DNA of 5,712 bases from an uncultured Chthoniobacterales bacterium (lineage in GTDB: Bacteria; Verrucomicrobiota; Verrucomicrobiia; Chthoniobacterales; UBA10450): positions 1 to 5,712 of the forward strand of contig CATPAT010000236.1 of the NCBI GenBank assembly GCA_955652155.1, read 5' to 3'. Of this stretch, positions 1-5,102 are shown one piece after another. Both the position numbers and the translations under genes were made by a program. Below the pieces are notes generated by a model, which was not told the origin of the DNA, made no database searches, and saw only the letters and a program-made list of their open reading frames with translations. The first letter of the stretch is position 1. Each line of letters begins with the position of its first letter.

Positions 1-2917
1 CAGTCGCACCGTGTTTCGCCTTCGAGAGATCAATTGCGCGCCAAATGTGCGGCAACCGCTCACGCAAAAGTTTCATCGGATGCGGACCGGCGGTTAAATT
101 CATCGTTTCGTAATCCGCGCGCACCCGCTCCGGCATCGTCATCGGAAGAAGCGGCGACTTTGTCGCGCTGTCATCCCGAGCGGAGCGAGGGGCCTCACCT
201 ACGAAGCTTTGATCACACTGTGAAACGAGAACGTTCGATGAGTCTGTGCGAGGTCCTTCACTTCGTTCAGGATGACCCCCTTTTTTCCCCAGCAGATCGT
301 CATGAATCGTTTCTTCCACTCTCCACATCGCCGCCCGGCGATGATCAGCGAAACAGTTGAGTGCGCCCAATTCCGCCAGCGTGCGCAACTCTTCTTTGGA
401 AAGCGAAACCCGCCGTTTGAAATCGTCCAGTGAACCGAATTCTCGATTTTGCCGTTGTCGCACGAGCTCTTCGCCGTGCTCTTGCCGCAATCCGTTCACC
501 ACGCACAAGCCAAGTCGGAAGGTGTTGTCATCGATAACCGTGCAACGCCAGTCTGATTTCATGACGCAGACCGGCTTGACCTTCACTCCATGCCGCTGCG
601 CATCTTTCACGATCGTAGCCGGCGTATAAAAGCCCATCGGCTGATTGTTGAGCAGACTGGCGTAAAACTCCGGCGCACGATGCACTTTCAGATACGCGCT
701 CGCGTAAGCCAGAATCGCAAAACTGATCGCGTGCGATTCCGGAAACCCGTAAAGCGCAAATGAACTGATCGATTGAATAATCTTGTCGATCTTGTCCGGC
801 GCGACGTTCTTCCGCTCCATCGCCGCGCGAAGTTTTACGCTGACACGTTCCATCCGTTCCTCCGAGCGATGAAAACTCAGCGCCCGCCGTAATTCCTCCG
901 CTTCGTTGCCGGAAAAATCGGCCATGATCATCGCGATCTTGAGCATTTGCTCCTGGAACAATGGAACGCCGAGCGTGCGTTCGAGAACGGGTTTCAGACG
1001 ATCGTCAAAGTAGGTGACCTTTTCTTTCCCAGCGCGACGATTCAAATAGGGATGCACCATGTCGCCTTGGATCGGTCCCGGCCGAATGATCGCGACTTCG
1101 ATCACGACGTCATAAAAACATTTTGGTTTCATCCGCGGCAACGTGGCCATTTGGGCGCGGCTCTCGATCTGGAAAACGCCGATCGTGTCGGCGTGCTGCA
1201 TAATATGAAACGTTTTCTCGTCGTCTTTTGGAATGTGAGCGAGATCGAGCGGCCGCCCGCGCTCGCGACAAAGCTCAAGCGCGTCCTGCATCACCGACAT
1301 CATCCCCAGGCCTAACAAATCGACTTTCACGATCCCGAGATCTTCGCAATCGTCCTTGTCCCATTGCGCAACCACGCGGCCCGGCATCGACGCGTTCTCC
1401 AGCGGCACGAACGAGCTGAGTTTGTTCTGACAGATGATCATCCCGCCGGAATGCTGGCCGAGATGTCGCGGTAATCCGTAGGTCGCATGATACAAACGGA
1501 TGAATGCCGGCATCCGCGGATGCGATTTAGGCAAACCAGCCTGCTCGATTTGTGATTGGAGATCGAGCGTGTGCGGGAAATCGCCGTTCGCAAAGAGATG
1601 CGAGAAGCGATCGAGAATGCTCGGGGAAAAATTGAGCGCTTTGCCAATCTCGCGCGCGGCGCTGCGGCCGCGATAACTGATCACGTTCGCAGTCATGGCG
1701 GCACCATGTTTGCCGTAGCGTCGGTAAATTTCCTGGATCACCGCTTCGCGACGATCGCCGCTGGGAAGATCGAGATCGATATCGGGCCAGCCTTTCCGGT
1801 TTTCGTTCAGGAACCGTTCGAAAACCAAATTATTGCTCACCGGATCGACCGGCGTAATGCCGAGGCAATAACAAACCGCGCTATTGGCGGCGCTGCCGCG
1901 ACCCTGCACCATGATGTTGTGCTCGCGGCAAAAATTGATGATGTCCCAGACAATTAAAAAATATCCGGGAAATCCGAGTTTATTGATCAGTGCGAGCTCT
2001 TCTTCGAGCTGGCGGTTCACGCGTGCGCTGACCGCGGCGTAACGTTGTTGCGCGCCGAACCAGACGATCGTGCGCAAAAACGAATCCATCCTGTGACCGG
2101 CCGGCACTGGGAAGTCAGGAAATTCGTAACCGAGATTTTCCAACGAAAATGTCAGCCGCTCCGCGAGGCGGGTTGTATTTTCAATCGCTTCCGGCAAATC
2201 GCGAAAGAGTTCCCGCATTCCCCGATCGCTCTTCAAATGGCGTTCGGCATTTTGGGTTAGCAACTTGCCCGCGGCATCGAGGTGGGTGTGCTCGCGGATG
2301 CAGGTGAAAACATCGAGCACTTCGCGGCCGGACCGTTTCGCGTACTGAACACCGTTCGTCGCAATGATCGACAATCGATTCGCCCGGGCAAGATCGACCA
2401 GTTGTCGATTGATCTGCTCTTCGCGGCGAACGAAATGCCGCTGAATCTCGACGAACACATTTTCCCGTCCAAATGCGTGGATCAGAGTCTCAAGTGCGCT
2501 TTGCAAACTTGACCGCTTTAAGCGGTCAAGTTTAGCGAGCATAGCCCGCCCAAAAAACGCAACCAATCCTTCGGCGAACTGTGGCAGTTCGCTCCATCGC
2601 ACCGCGCATTTGCCTTTCTCGCTGCGGAGATGCGCCTGGGTTAAGAGCTCACATAAATTTTTGTAGCCGGTGCGATCTTCGACCAGCACCGGAACAACGT
2701 CTCCGTCTTCCATCGATAATTCGGCGCCGACGATCGGACGCACGTTCTGTTCGCGGGCCGCGACCGAAAATCGTTGCGCGCCGTAAACGCCGTTGCGATC
2801 GAGCAATGCCATCGCCGGCATTTCCAGCTCGGCTGCGGTGTGCGCTAATTGCTCGGGAAACGATCCACCCCGCAAAAAACTAAACGCGCTACAGGCATGA
2901 AGCTCGACGTAGCTCAT
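1..2917 (-). CDS. dnaE2: Error-prone DNA polymerase DnaE2 (ImuC), C-terminus cut by window edge
   Basis: C-family polymerase that performs SOS-induced, mutagenic translesion synthesis together with ImuB. I checked the frame codon by codon: it is open for 972 codons from ATG 2917 to the window edge. Domains in order: PHP domain (about 1-200, starting MSYVELHACSAFSFLRGG), palm and fingers (about 270-600) with catalytic Asp379 and Asp381 in PDIDLD and Asp533 in VKVDLLGLG, then a helix-hairpin-helix region (about 795-850) and the GPHPM segment close to the edge. About 100 residues, the usual OB fold, should lie outside the window. The ATG fits the family N-terminus, but no Shine-Dalgarno is visible. 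PHP metal ligands look degraded (H7-A-C9 instead of HxH; LDRNG instead of the usual TDHDG). Two palindromic segments lie in frame at 170-276 and 2505-2533. It lies 144 bp downstream of imuB, in the same frame, and is probably co-transcribed with it. Confidence 0.95.
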   Translation of the reverse strand, partial: MSYVELHACSAFSFLRGGSFPEQLAHTAAELEMPAMALLDRNGVYGAQRFSVAAREQNVRPIVGAELSMEDGDVVPVLVEDRTGYKNLCELLTQAHLRSEKGKCAVRWSELPQFAEGLVAFFGRAMLAKLDRLKRSSLQSALETLIHAFGRENVFVEIQRHFVRREEQINRQLVDLARANRLSIIATNGVQYAKRSGREVLDVFTCIREHTHLDAAGKLLTQNAERHLKSDRGMRELFRDLPEAIENTTRLAERLTFSLENLGYEFPDFPVPAGHRMDSFLRTIVWFGAQQRYAAVSARVNRQLEEELALINKLGFPGYFLIVWDIINFCREHNIMVQGRGSAANSAVCYCLGITPVDPVSNNLVFERFLNENRKGWPDIDLDLPSGDRREAVIQEIYRRYGKHGAAMTANVISYRGRSAAREIGKALNFSPSILDRFSHLFANGDFPHTLDLQSQIEQAGLPKSHPRMPAFIRLYHATYGLPRHLGQHSGGMIICQNKLSSFVPLENASMPGRVVAQWDKDDCEDLGIVKVDLLGLGMMSVMQDALELCRERGRPLDLAHIPKDDEKTFHIMQHADTIGVFQIESRAQMATLPRMKPKCFYDVVIEVAIIRPGPIQGDMVHPYLNRRAGKEKVTYFDDRLKPVLERTLGVPLFQEQMLKIAMIMADFSGNEAEELRRALSFHRSEERMERVSVKLRAAMERKNVAPDKIDKIIQSISSFALYGFPESHAISFAILAYASAYLKVHRAPEFYASLLNNQPMGFYTPATIVKDAQRHGVKVKPVCVMKSDWRCTVIDDNTFRLGLCVVNGLRQEHGEELVRQRQNREFGSLDDFKRRVSLSKEELRTLAELGALNCFADHRRAAMWRVEETIHDDLLGKKGGHPERSEGPRTDSSNVLVSQCDQSFVGEAPRSARDDSATKSPLLPMTMPERVRADYETMNLTAGPHPMKLLRERLPHIWRAIDLSKAKHGAT
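170..276. repeat. Long inverted-repeat element in frame within dnaE2
   Basis: Two 27-nt arms (170-196 and 250-276) are imperfect inverted copies with only a few mismatches, separated by 53 bp. The outer ends read GTCATCC and GGATGAC. Translation across both arms gives GGHPERSEGP and APRSARDD, a peptide signature commonly produced when this kind of dispersed repeat is read through. The insert supplies about 35 extra residues (about 882-916) in the linker between the helix-hairpin-helix region and the GPHPM segment of DnaE2, without a stop or frameshift. No target-site duplication is obvious. Confidence 0.75.
2505..2533. repeat. Perfect 14-bp inverted repeat within dnaE2
   Basis: The arms AAACTTGACCGCTT and AAGCGGTCAAGTTT surround a single T, giving an almost complete 29-bp palindrome. 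In the dnaE2 frame it encodes KLDRLKRSS, between the GLVAFFGRAMLA and LQSALETL segments of the PHP region, where homologues vary in length. It looks like a small inserted palindrome, but could instead be a chance or regulatory hairpin in the mRNA. Confidence 0.7.
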
Positions 2918-3061
2918 TAATTGTTGAGAAGTTGAGGTCCGAGGTGCGAGCCGCACTGGCGTTGGACTGGCATTGTTGAGCAGTTGAGATGTTATCCCCT
3001 CACCTTTCTCCTCTCCCCTTGTGAAGGGGAGAGGGTACGGGCGAGGAGTTGAGTTTTCGCT
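2918..3061 (-). other. imuB-dnaE2 spacer filled with repeat fragments
   Basis: 144 bp, exactly 48 codons, with no stop in the dnaE2 frame up to the imuB TGA at 3064-3062. It holds a stem-loop element at 2996-3047; a 17-bp near-direct repeat (2920-2936 and 2972-2988, 16/17 identical, beginning ATTGTTGAG); and GAGGTGCGAGCCGCAC at 2941-2956, which recurs exactly at 4155-4170 inside imuB. No promoter or Shine-Dalgarno for dnaE2 is evident, so dnaE2 most likely depends on transcription from the SOS promoter. Confidence 0.7.
2996..3047. repeat. REP-like stem-loop element, intergenic copy
   Basis: A perfect 11-bp stem (3010-3020 with 3024-3034, CCTCTCCCCTT / AAGGGGAGAGG) around a GTG loop, flanked by CCCCTCACC on one side and GGGCGAGG on the other. 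This C-rich / G-rich layout is typical of short palindromic repeats scattered through many genomes. A related copy in the opposite orientation lies inside imuB at 3371-3408. No T tract follows on the minus strand, so it is not a normal intrinsic terminator, although it could pause transcription or protect mRNA between imuB and dnaE2. Confidence 0.7.
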
Positions 3062-4222
3062 TCAGTCATAAATCCCATCCACTTTCCAGATGCCTTCGGT
3101 TTCGTGCGCGCGAATCAGATCGCCATTCTCCAACTGGACGTCCCACTCCGCCCGCGCCCACGATTTTTCGTCCCACCAATTTCCCGAAAACAGAAATGGG
3201 CCACTTTGATCGACGACTTTGCCGGCAATTTTGTCGCTCTGAAGATGTCGCCGAACCTCAGAACTAAAAATGGTCGCAGCCGCCGCCGGTCGAAATCTCC
3301 GGAGTGCTATGCGGGACTTTGTTTCTGTGGAGGCAGCTATCTCGGCTGCAACACTGCCAGTCCGGCTCGGACTCTCCCCGTTTTGGGGAGAAGGTGAGGA
3401 TGAGGGGTTGCTACTTTGATTCGCGTTAGCGGACGAAACCCACTCGAACGGCTCCATTCGAAATGCGTCCGGACGATGCGTTTCTTCTTTTATCGGGCTG
3501 CCGACGCGATCGCTCCCGAGCAGCGCGCTCAATCGCGCCAGCGTTTCATAAAGCTGCTGTGGATTACGCAAAGCGGTTTCAAATAATCCAAATTGCTGTG
3601 ACGCGGGTCGGATCGGTTGAGCGCTCAGCGCAACCGCAACGATCGGATGCTCGGACTTAAAATTCTCCAGGTGCGTCTGGAGCATTCGAAAGAGAAGATC
3701 GACATCGTTGGTCGGCTGCGGGATTTTGAAAACGCGCTTGTAACTTTGCTTGTCCGTCCTGGTCGCCGTGGCGACCACGGCGGGTTCGTCTTGGCGCGAA
3801 TTCGAAAAACTGATGCAGAGCGTCAGTTCTTTCGCGACCAGATAAATGCTGCTCAACCGCAGGGCGAGCTGCTCCAAAAACCGTCGGAGCATGAAGAGCA
3901 GCGGCTCCGCCGTTTCGATCTCATGATCGAACTCAAAACTTTCCTCGAAGGTTTCCGGTGGCTGAACAAATTTCAGGAGCCGCGTCGCGGTTCCATTGGC
4001 CCTTTCCCAAAGCCGGACGGCGTCGGCGCCGAGCCGGTTTCGAAGTTCCTCTTTATCTAGAGCCGCGAGCTGCCCCAGCGTGTGAATCCCCCACTTCCTC
4101 AAAATCGCCAAAATATTGGCGATTTGAAGATCGGAGCTGGGAGATGGGAGGCGGGAGGTGCGAGCCGCACGAGCAATTAACTCCGAGCTGCCAACTCCAA
4201 GCTCCAAGCTCCCAAATGCCAT
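3062..4222 (-). CDS. imuB: N-terminally truncated ImuB-like mutasome adaptor
   Basis: 386 residues related to ImuB, the inactive Y-family polymerase relative that links DnaE2 to the beta clamp. Visible parts: a repeat-like leader (1-30), a helix-hairpin-helix region (about 31-75, ILRKWGIHTLGQLAAL), a little-finger-like region (about 88-205), a pentameric clamp-binding motif QFGLF (210-214), the ImuB signature THRPDAFRMEPF (248-259), a Ser/Pro-rich linker (262-300), and a C-terminal domain with LRRFRP and SGNWWDEKSWARAEWDVQL. Usual ImuB proteins have about 450-520 residues. The missing part is the N-terminal palm/fingers-like region, roughly 200 residues. The start is firm: an in-frame TAA at 4234-4232 lies just upstream of ATG 4222, and I see no other ImuB sequence up to 4548. 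No clear ribosome binding site. The SOS box is 29 bp upstream. It may be a working minimal adaptor or a decaying gene; the intact long frame favours the former. Confidence 0.85.
   Translation of the reverse strand: MAFGSLELGVGSSELIARAARTSRLPSPSSDLQIANILAILRKWGIHTLGQLAALDKEELRNRLGADAVRLWERANGTATRLLKFVQPPETFEESFEFDHEIETAEPLLFMLRRFLEQLALRLSSIYLVAKELTLCISFSNSRQDEPAVVATATRTDKQSYKRVFKIPQPTNDVDLLFRMLQTHLENFKSEHPIVAVALSAQPIRPASQQFGLFETALRNPQQLYETLARLSALLGSDRVGSPIKEETHRPDAFRMEPFEWVSSANANQSSNPSSSPSPQNGESPSRTGSVAAEIAASTETKSRIALRRFRPAAAATIFSSEVRRHLQSDKIAGKVVDQSGPFLFSGNWWDEKSWARAEWDVQLENGDLIRAHETEGIWKVDGIYD
3371..3408. repeat. REP-like stem-loop element inside imuB
   Basis: A 7-bp stem (3373-3379 with 3385-3391) with loop GTTTT, followed by GGTGAGGATGAGGGG. 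The reverse complement resembles the intergenic element at 2996-3047. Read in the imuB frame it gives the low-complexity stretch NPSSSPSPQNGESPS, which falls in the linker between the THRPDAF signature and the C-terminal domain. The reading frame is kept. Confidence 0.65.
4137..4222 (-). other. Repeat-derived leader of truncated imuB
   Basis: The first 30 or so codons read MAFGSLELGVGSSELIARAA and then a Ser/Pro-rich stretch. At DNA level this is built from near-repeated GGAGCTTGGAGTTGGC-like units on the minus strand and contains the 16-bp GAGGTGCGAGCCGCAC copy at 4155-4170. It does not resemble the normal ImuB N-terminus. It marks the join between the SOS promoter and the surviving imuB coding sequence. 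Confidence 0.5.
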
Positions 4223-4243
4223 GCCGCCAATTTACAGCAAAGT

Positions 4244-4249
4244 GTTATA
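4244..4249 (-). promoter_or_regulatory. Possible -10 element of the imuB-dnaE2 promoter
   Basis: TATAAC on the minus strand matches TATAAT at five of six positions and directly abuts the SOS box. Transcription would start near 4237, giving a leader of about 15 nt. No good -35 lies 16-18 bp upstream. An alternative reading uses TTGAAC inside the SOS box as the -35 with TAAATT about 18 bp further on. Both readings place the LexA site within the promoter. Confidence 0.35.
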
Positions 4250-4250
4250 T

Positions 4251-4266
4251 ATGTTCAAGTGAACAT
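4251..4266 (-). promoter_or_regulatory. SOS (LexA) box of Verrucomicrobia type before imuB
   Basis: Perfect palindrome with 7-bp arms around 2 bp. Its core reads TGTTC-ACTT-GAACA on the minus strand (4265-4252). I recall TGTTC-N4-GAACA as the LexA site reported for Verrucomicrobia; it differs from the Bacillus-type GAAC-N4-GTTC and the alphaproteobacterial GTTC-N7-GTTC. It lies 29 bp before the imuB start, next to a possible -10 hexamer, so a bound repressor would block RNA polymerase. The gene it precedes (an SOS mutasome component) strongly supports the call. Binding itself is inferred. Confidence 0.8.
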
Positions 4267-4343
4267 TTCTCTGTGAGAAAATAACGTAGTGCAGACCGTC
4301 TCGGCTACGATTCGACAAGTCGCGAGTCTTCTTCTTCGATCAA

Positions 4344-4371
4344 ATAACCATTAACCAATAACTAACAACTG
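4344..4371. repeat. 7-bp period quasi-tandem repeat
   Basis: Four consecutive units, ATAACCA, TTAACCA, ATAACTA and ACAACTG, each differing from its neighbour by one to three bases. Directly next to it is the GC hairpin at 4371-4384. No function can be read from it; it may be slippage-derived filler. Confidence 0.5.
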
Positions 4372-4427
4372 CGCGGCTCCGCGCTTTGAAACGTCAAATG
4401 TTTAGATCTGACCCCTCTTCTTTCCCT

Positions 4428-4470
4428 CCAGCGTGCCGGACGCGCCTCCGCTGTGCGCGTCGGGGGCTGG
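4428..4470. other. Imperfect stem-loop downstream of lipoprotein gene
   Basis: The inner stem GACGCGC (4439-4445) pairs with GCGCGTC (4455-4461) around a 9-nt loop. The outer stem CCAGC (4428-4432) pairs with GCTGG (4466-4470), with an internal loop between them. It is about 80 bp past the lipoprotein stop codon. No T run follows on either strand, so factor-independent termination is doubtful; it may be a REP-type palindrome. Confidence 0.4.
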
Positions 4471-4548
4471 TTCGCCCGAATCGCTTAAACGAAGGACCAA
4501 TGCGACGCTAACCTGCGGCGCCCTCAAGAAAATGAGCGGTCCCCCCGA

Positions 4549-4971
4549 TTATCCTCTCACAACGTAGTGGCCGTGGATCCAGACTCTTTGACCGTTGCGC
4601 CGTACCCAATGTCCCGGCCTCCAGACGTAATAGCTCCGGCCCACATAATAACCAGGGCCGCGATTATAATAGGGCCGATCACCAATCTCGACCGTGACAG
4701 CCCCTGGGTAAGGGCCATAGCCAGGGCGACCAGCGTAACCGGGTCCGTATGGGCCATTACCCGCATAACCGGGTCCGTATGGCCCATTACCCGCGTAACC
4801 GGGTCCGTACCCCGGATACGCTCCGTAATGCTCATCTTCGCATCCGCTTAGACCGAACGTAACAGGAAGCAGAAGCAAGAGGAGGAGCACCGGCCATTTC
4901 CGTGTCGTTTTCGTTCCATTTCTGGCGGAGACCGCCTTCTTCTCCGCGCGATCAACAATGTTCATCTTCAT
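4549..4971 (-). CDS. Small Tyr/Gly-rich lipoprotein with WxxGxW-type motifs
   Basis: 140 residues. A basic N-region (1-25) and a hydrophobic core (about 27-40, RKWPVLLLLLLLPVTFG) end in lipobox LSGC, so Cys44 should be lipidated and the mature protein anchored to a membrane facing the periplasm or surface. Next comes a Tyr/Gly/Pro-rich stretch (49-90) with the unit GPYGPGYAGN repeated, then a C-terminal part with WRPGHW (117-122) and WIHGHY (131-136), matching YxWxxGxW-repeat proteins of unknown function. The start may be ATG 4971 or ATG 4965; neither has a Shine-Dalgarno. TATGAT at 4980-4975 could be a -10, but it would leave almost no leader. A perfect palindrome lies 35 bp upstream. Function not known; an envelope structural role is inference. 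No functional link to imuB is evident. Confidence 0.85.
   Translation of the reverse strand: MKMNIVDRAEKKAVSARNGTKTTRKWPVLLLLLLLPVTFGLSGCEDEHYGAYPGYGPGYAGNGPYGPGYAGNGPYGPGYAGRPGYGPYPGAVTVEIGDRPYYNRGPGYYVGRSYYVWRPGHWVRRNGQRVWIHGHYVVRG
4723..4810. repeat. 30-bp tandem repeat in the lipoprotein gene
   Basis: Two full 30-bp units (4741-4770 and 4771-4800) are identical at 28 of 30 positions, with partial units on both sides (4723-4740 ending GCGTAACC; 4801-4810 GGGTCCGTAC). The period is a multiple of three, so copy-number change adds or removes ten residues (GPYGPGYAGN) without breaking the frame. Confidence 0.85.
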
Positions 4972-5005
4972 ACAATCATATACGCATTAGACAGAGCTTT
5001 CACGT

Positions 5006-5021
5006 GCACTGAATTCAGTGC
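5006..5021. promoter_or_regulatory. Perfect 16-bp palindrome, candidate operator
   Basis: GCACTGAATTCAGTGC is fully self-complementary with no spacer and partly overlaps CACGTG (5001-5006). It lies 35 bp upstream of the lipoprotein start codon, where a dimeric regulator could act. The regulator is unknown. It could also be a transcript-end structure of the upstream gene, although no T run follows. Confidence 0.4.
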
Positions 5022-5066
5022 GTTCGGGCGGCACGACTGCGTTAAGTGCTGCGACCCGGCAAAACG

Positions 5067-5082
5067 ATTCCGACAACGGAAT
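5067..5082 (-). terminator. Possible weak terminator of the TPR gene
   Basis: On the minus strand ATTCCG-TTGT-CGGAAT forms a 6-bp hairpin with a 4-nt loop about 20 bp after the TAA at 5105-5103, followed by CGTTTTGCC. The T tract is short and the stem only moderately stable, so termination is probable at best. Confidence 0.35.
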
Positions 5083-5102
5083 TTCGCGCTTTCGGGGGCG
5101 CA

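Larger units (their letters stand above)
4223..4548. other. Non-coding region between the lipoprotein gene and imuB
   Basis: 326 bp without a convincing gene on either strand, and with no imuA or imuB remnant that I can recognise. It contains the SOS promoter (4244-4266); an A/T-rich 7-bp quasi-repeat (4344-4371); a GCGCGG-CT-CCGCGC hairpin (4371-4384); a motif reading GTCAAATGTTTAGATCTG onward (4393-4415); and a larger imperfect stem-loop (4428-4470). Confidence 0.7.

Noticed and set aside
34..360. Plus-strand frame of 108 codons containing a CHPERSEG-like peptide
   Set aside because: It is antisense to dnaE2 and its recognisable peptide comes from the inverted-repeat element, which reads open in several frames.
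947..1957. Plus-strand open frames at 947-1315 and 1556-1957
   Set aside because: They lie antisense to conserved polymerase motifs of dnaE2 and show no recognisable domain; they are by-products of its codon bias.
3010..3034. Intrinsic terminator between imuB and dnaE2
   Set aside because: The stem is strong but no T tract follows on the minus strand, and the sequence matches a dispersed REP-like element.
3617..4284. Plus-strand frames opposite imuB (3617-4060, 3958-4284)
   Set aside because: They are antisense to conserved ImuB segments, with no domain and no plausible start signals.
4371..4384. Terminator hairpin GCGCGG-CT-CCGCGC
   Set aside because: The 2-nt loop is too small for a good hairpin of this stem and no T run follows on either strand.
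4741..4810. CRISPR-like direct repeats
   Set aside because: The units are contiguous without spacers and lie in frame in a coding sequence, so this is a tandem repeat.
4567..4851. Alternative frames over the lipoprotein gene on both strands
   Set aside because: Their repeated TGSVW- or TDPVT-type peptides follow from the 30-bp tandem repeat; only the 140-residue frame has a signal sequence, lipobox and WxxGxW motifs.
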